DNA from: Winogradskyella litoriviva
Lineage (GTDB): Bacteria; Bacteroidota; Bacteroidia; Flavobacteriales; Flavobacteriaceae
Length of the DNA stretch: 64,000 bases
Direction of reading: 5' to 3'
NCBI RefSeq assembly: GCF_013249065.1
Contig: NZ_JABRWQ010000002.1
Span: forward strand, 310,001 to 374,000
The stretch's first letter is position 1. Every line of letters begins with the position of its first letter. A model generated the notes under the pieces. That model was not told the DNA's origin, did not search any database, and saw nothing but the letters and a program-made list of their open reading frames with translations. A program made the position numbers and the translations under genes. This document shows, in pieces, positions 61,063 to 64,000 of the stretch.

Positions 61063-62561
61063 AATCTAAACCCAATATTAGCCAGTTGTGTTTTAATTTC
61101 TTGGTTTAGGGCTTCCTCTTCTTGCATTTGTTGTTGCAAGGTCGCGGTAAGGTCTGCCATTTTATCTAAGAATGGGATACCATCGTCTTCTTCGTCTGGT
61201 ATGCCTACATAACGTCCTGGCGTTAGGACATGGTTGTGTTTGCGTATAGCGTCTAGGGTTGCAGCTTTGCAGTAGCCTTTTATGTCTTGATAATCACCTT
61301 CTTTTTTCCAATTTAAATAGGTATCTGTTATTTTGGTGATGTCTTCTTCGGTAAAATCGCGGTGTACTCGGCTTTTCATAAAGCCCATTTCTGAGGCATC
61401 GATAAACAAGACTTCGTTGGTGTTGGTTCTACCTCTGCGCAAGTACCAAATACAAGCAGGAATACCTGTGTTATAAAACAGTTGTTTGGGTAAGGCTACA
61501 ATACACTCTACCAAACCTGCTTCTACTAAGGTTTTACGTATATCGCCTTCGCCAGAGGTATTAGAACTTAAAGAGCCATTAGCTAAAACGGTTGCCATAA
61601 CACCACGCGGCGATAAATGATACAACATGTGTTGCATCCACCCAAAATTGGCATTACCGTTTGGTGGTGTTCCGTATTGCCAGCGTGCATCGTCTTGTAA
61701 AATATCAATTCCCCATTCTTTTTGGTTAAATGGTGGATTGGCGAGTATATAATCTGCTTTTAAATCTGGGTGTGCATCTTTAAGAAAAGAACCTTCGGTG
61801 TTCCAAGACACAAACTTGCTGTTAATGTTACGTATGGCAAGGTTCATACGCGAGAGTTTCCATGTGGTTTGGTTGCTTTCTTGTCCGTATACGGTTATGT
61901 CTTTAATGTTACCAGAGTGTGCAGTAACAAATTTTTCAGACATAATAAACATACCACCAGAACCCGAAGCAGGATCGTAAATACGCCCTTTGTACGGTTC
62001 TATCATTTCTACCATGAGTTTTACAATGGCTTTTGGTGTGTAGAATTGCCCACCTTTTTTACCTTCGGCATTGGCGAATTCGCCTAAAAAGTATTCGTAC
62101 ACACGACCAAAGAGGTCTTTAGAGTTTTCGTTTTCGGCTTGTAACTCGGTATTAGATATTAAATCGATGAGTTCCCCTAAAGCGGTTTTGTCTAAATTGG
62201 CTTTACCGTATACTTGCGGTAACACGTTTTTAAGTTCTTTGTTTTCTTTTTCTACCGCTTCCATGGCTTCGTCAATGGTTTGACCAATGCTTGGTAATTT
62301 GGCTTGTGCATGTATGTGCGACCAACGTGCTAGTTTAGGCACAAAAAAGGTGTTTTCTGCAATGTACTCGTCTCTGTCTTCTGCATCTGAGTATTCATCT
62401 GCTACTAGTTTTTGGTAGAGCTCATCAAAAGATTCTGAAATGTATTTTAAGAATATAAGTCCAAGTACTACGTGCTTATACTCGGCTGCGTCAATGTTTT
62501 TACGTAATTTATCTGCTGCTTTGAACAGGTCTTGCTCAAAGGTATTTTTGGTTTTTGCCAT
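61059..62561 (-). CDS. hsdM: Type I restriction-modification methyltransferase subunit
   Basis: 500 residues. An N-terminal helical domain (ADKLRKNIDAAEYKHVVLGL) is followed by the SAM-binding motif DPASGSGGMF (about 195-205) and the catalytic NPPF (NPPFNQKEWG, about 272-281), which marks N6-adenine methylation. A GRTNTNEVLFID segment and a helical C-terminus for HsdS contact follow. Intact and of normal length. First of the three hsd subunits, 39 bp after the zinc-ribbon nuclease gene. Confidence 0.96.
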   Translation of the reverse strand: MAKTKNTFEQDLFKAADKLRKNIDAAEYKHVVLGLIFLKYISESFDELYQKLVADEYSDAEDRDEYIAENTFFVPKLARWSHIHAQAKLPSIGQTIDEAMEAVEKENKELKNVLPQVYGKANLDKTALGELIDLISNTELQAENENSKDLFGRVYEYFLGEFANAEGKKGGQFYTPKAIVKLMVEMIEPYKGRIYDPASGSGGMFIMSEKFVTAHSGNIKDITVYGQESNQTTWKLSRMNLAIRNINSKFVSWNTEGSFLKDAHPDLKADYILANPPFNQKEWGIDILQDDARWQYGTPPNGNANFGWMQHMLYHLSPRGVMATVLANGSLSSNTSGEGDIRKTLVEAGLVECIVALPKQLFYNTGIPACIWYLRRGRTNTNEVLFIDASEMGFMKSRVHRDFTEEDITKITDTYLNWKKEGDYQDIKGYCKAATLDAIRKHNHVLTPGRYVGIPDEEDDGIPFLDKMADLTATLQQQMQEEEALNQEIKTQLANIGFRL

Positions 62562-62600
62562 GTATTAGTTTAGTTGATATAATCTCTTTAAAATTAAATA

Positions 62601-63335
62601 TTAAACATTCTCAAAGAATTTTACTGCGTATTTACAGTATTCTATAATTTTATCTTTATCGGTATCAAATTCTATTCTATTGCCTAAATAGTTTCGGCTA
62701 GATTCAGTAATTTCTTTACCTTCTTGAAGCTCTTGGAAAGATATACATTTTATATGCTTTTTTGAAACTAAAACAATTAAAGCGTTTTGATAAGGATAAT
62801 CCCCTTTTCTATCAATATCTATTAACTTAAAACAACCGTTGGCTCTAAATTTAACTTCGATAAAATGAGCTCGTCCATCTTTATAAACCACCAAATCGGG
62901 CATTCGTTTAATTTCCATGGCAACATCATCCTTAACACCTTTTAATAATTCCATTATACCAGGAATGGTATTTTCCATTCCGTATTTAAAAACTTGAAAT
63001 CCCAAGCTTAAAAACAACTCCTCTATTATGGTTTCTGCTATTCTGCCTTTAATAAGATTATACACCCATGTATTAGCGGTATCATTCTTTTTTACTTTTT
63101 GCTTTTCTACAATAGTATTATTCCTTTTGTAGCTAATTGAGTCGTCACCTTGAAAAGGTAAATCTTCAGCAGCAATCACATTTTTATTTTTTCGTTTTTT
63201 GTAATTAGATGTCTTTTTTACAGGAAATGGTAGGTCTTCCTCAACTACGTTACTGTTATTCTCTTTTTTATAGCATTTATAACAGAGACCACCATTAAAT
63301 TTGGTGTAATCGCCGCAATTAATACATTGTGCCAT
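62601..63335 (-). CDS. Zinc-ribbon protein with PD-(D/E)XK-like domain
   Basis: 244 residues. The N-terminus has a four-Cys ribbon (CINCGDY and CYKCYKK). Two short copies of a DLPF motif (EEDLPFPVKK and AEDLPFQGDD) lie in a charged linker. The C-terminal domain (about 90-230) carries a PD-(D/E)XK-type nuclease core: GRIAETIIEELF (Glu), MPDLVVYKDGRAHFIEVKF (Asp; Glu-x-Lys). No family name is certain. It leads the restriction operon 39 bp before hsdM, so it probably acts in defence or in repair linked to it. Confidence 0.72.
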   Translation of the reverse strand: MAQCINCGDYTKFNGGLCYKCYKKENNSNVVEEDLPFPVKKTSNYKKRKNKNVIAAEDLPFQGDDSISYKRNNTIVEKQKVKKNDTANTWVYNLIKGRIAETIIEELFLSLGFQVFKYGMENTIPGIMELLKGVKDDVAMEIKRMPDLVVYKDGRAHFIEVKFRANGCFKLIDIDRKGDYPYQNALIVLVSKKHIKCISFQELQEGKEITESSRNYLGNRIEFDTDKDKIIEYCKYAVKFFENV

Positions 63336-64000
63336 TTAGTAGGTTTTTTTTTAGTTAAAATATGTTTAATTATAAGCTAATAATATTCTTATTGTTTTGT
63401 AAAAGCAACAAAATAAAGGGATAAACAAGAATTATTTCTAAGGGACAATAAAGATATAAAAACCCTGAACTAATCAAAAGCGAAACTACAGAATTTTCTC
63501 AATTCCAAATTACGGAAAACCGTACCTGTGAAGCAATATTATAATACGCAGTAAACACAAAATAATAAACCAAAAAACCTCAGCCAATAAACAAGCAAAA
63601 CCCATATTCCAAAACCATCAAAAACCAACAATTTCAAGAAAAATAAGCCCACAACCATAACTCATTCACCACAAAACATAAAAGCAGCAAATAAGAAAGT
63701 AAAATCAAGAACAACAGAAAACAAGCAACACCCAAATTCCGACAGCGTCGGAACCAACGATTTTCAGAAATAATGAGCAACACATAAAGTTAATTTACAA
63801 CATCAAGGATTGGGAGACAATTACAATAAAGAACCCAAAACACTAATACAGTAGCGAATGGTGCTTTGACAAATGCGATAGCATTCACGAATTCCGATTA
63901 AAAAAATATTAACCCATGAGTAATTTCCTAACAAATCGTTTTGAAATCAAAGATTCACGAAGTCCTATATAAATAATTTAAATCCGCTGAGTACTTTTTG
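63336..64000. other. 665-bp non-coding end region, A-rich and G-poor
   Basis: No supported reading frame. From about 63480 to 63720 the plus strand is dominated by A and C, with very few G. It contains a perfect hairpin, TTCCGAC-AGC-GTCGGAA (63737-63753), a small hairpin AATGC/GCATT (63872-63885), and a near-repeat ATTCACGA(A)(T/G)TCC at 63883-63895 and 63953-63965 (12 of 13 identical). It could be a long leader for the operon on the minus strand or a decayed accessory region. Confidence 0.5.

Overview
The window looks like the chromosome of a marine-type Flavobacteriaceae (Bacteroidota). It is AT-rich, and several genes are preceded by the Bacteroidota promoter element TAnnTTTG. Typical flavobacterial families are present: a TonB-dependent receptor with a carboxypeptidase-like domain, a flavobacterial rhomboid, DUF2452, HYC_CC_PP-type proteins, and a BT4734/VirE_N plus DUF3987 replication pair. 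No genus can be named from this sequence. I recognised no rRNA, tRNA or CRISPR array.

Positions 1-16152 are a metal-efflux cluster, all on the minus strand. Read in the direction of transcription it holds: a small His/Cys secreted protein; a CzcA-type RND pump fused to a TolC-type channel; its lipoprotein adaptor; a Fur-family regulator; DUF3703; a Zn/Cd-type P1B ATPase; a second His/Cys (HYC_CC_PP) protein; a CusA-type pump with extra membrane helices; a TolC channel; and a Cu-type P1B ATPase cut by the window edge. The first half suits divalent cations (Zn/Cd/Co) and the second half suits Cu/Ag. No adaptor for the second pump lies inside the window.

Positions 16221-27925 are an integrated element abutting the 3' end of mnmE. 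From right to left it carries a Zn-finger/HTH protein, a tyrosine integrase, an unknown protein, two excisionase-like HTH proteins, a primase-like VirE_N protein and a DUF3987 protein. After a 12-bp inverted repeat comes a tight five-gene operon: XRE regulator, ApeA-like HEPN protein, long prokaryotic Argonaute, a second HEPN protein, and DUF4238. The Argonaute keeps the residues that hold a 5'-phosphate guide but lacks the catalytic aspartates, so it reads as a sensor, with the HEPN proteins as likely RNase effectors. This is the best candidate in the window for an undescribed system. The last 18 bp of mnmE equal, as I remember it, the attachment repeat of Salmonella genomic island 1 in trmE.

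Positions 27926-53703 are mostly ordinary chromosome: mnmE, a rhomboid protease, lipid acyltransferases, a class V aminotransferase, phosphoglucosamine mutase, ACP phosphodiesterase, a NUDIX hydrolase, a cyclophilin lipoprotein, an M3 peptidase, a sugar kinase, TonB and a TonB-dependent receptor, NDH-2, an ECF sigma factor with a membrane partner, a NYN/OST-HTH protein, DUF2452 and several small membrane proteins.

Positions 53704-64000 are accessory again: an unrecognised 266-aa protein between long non-coding stretches, then a type I restriction-modification operon (hsdM, hsdS, hsdR). A PDDEXK_4-type nuclease sits inside that operon, and a zinc-ribbon PD-(D/E)XK protein sits just upstream. 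The final 665 bp are non-coding, A-rich and poor in G.
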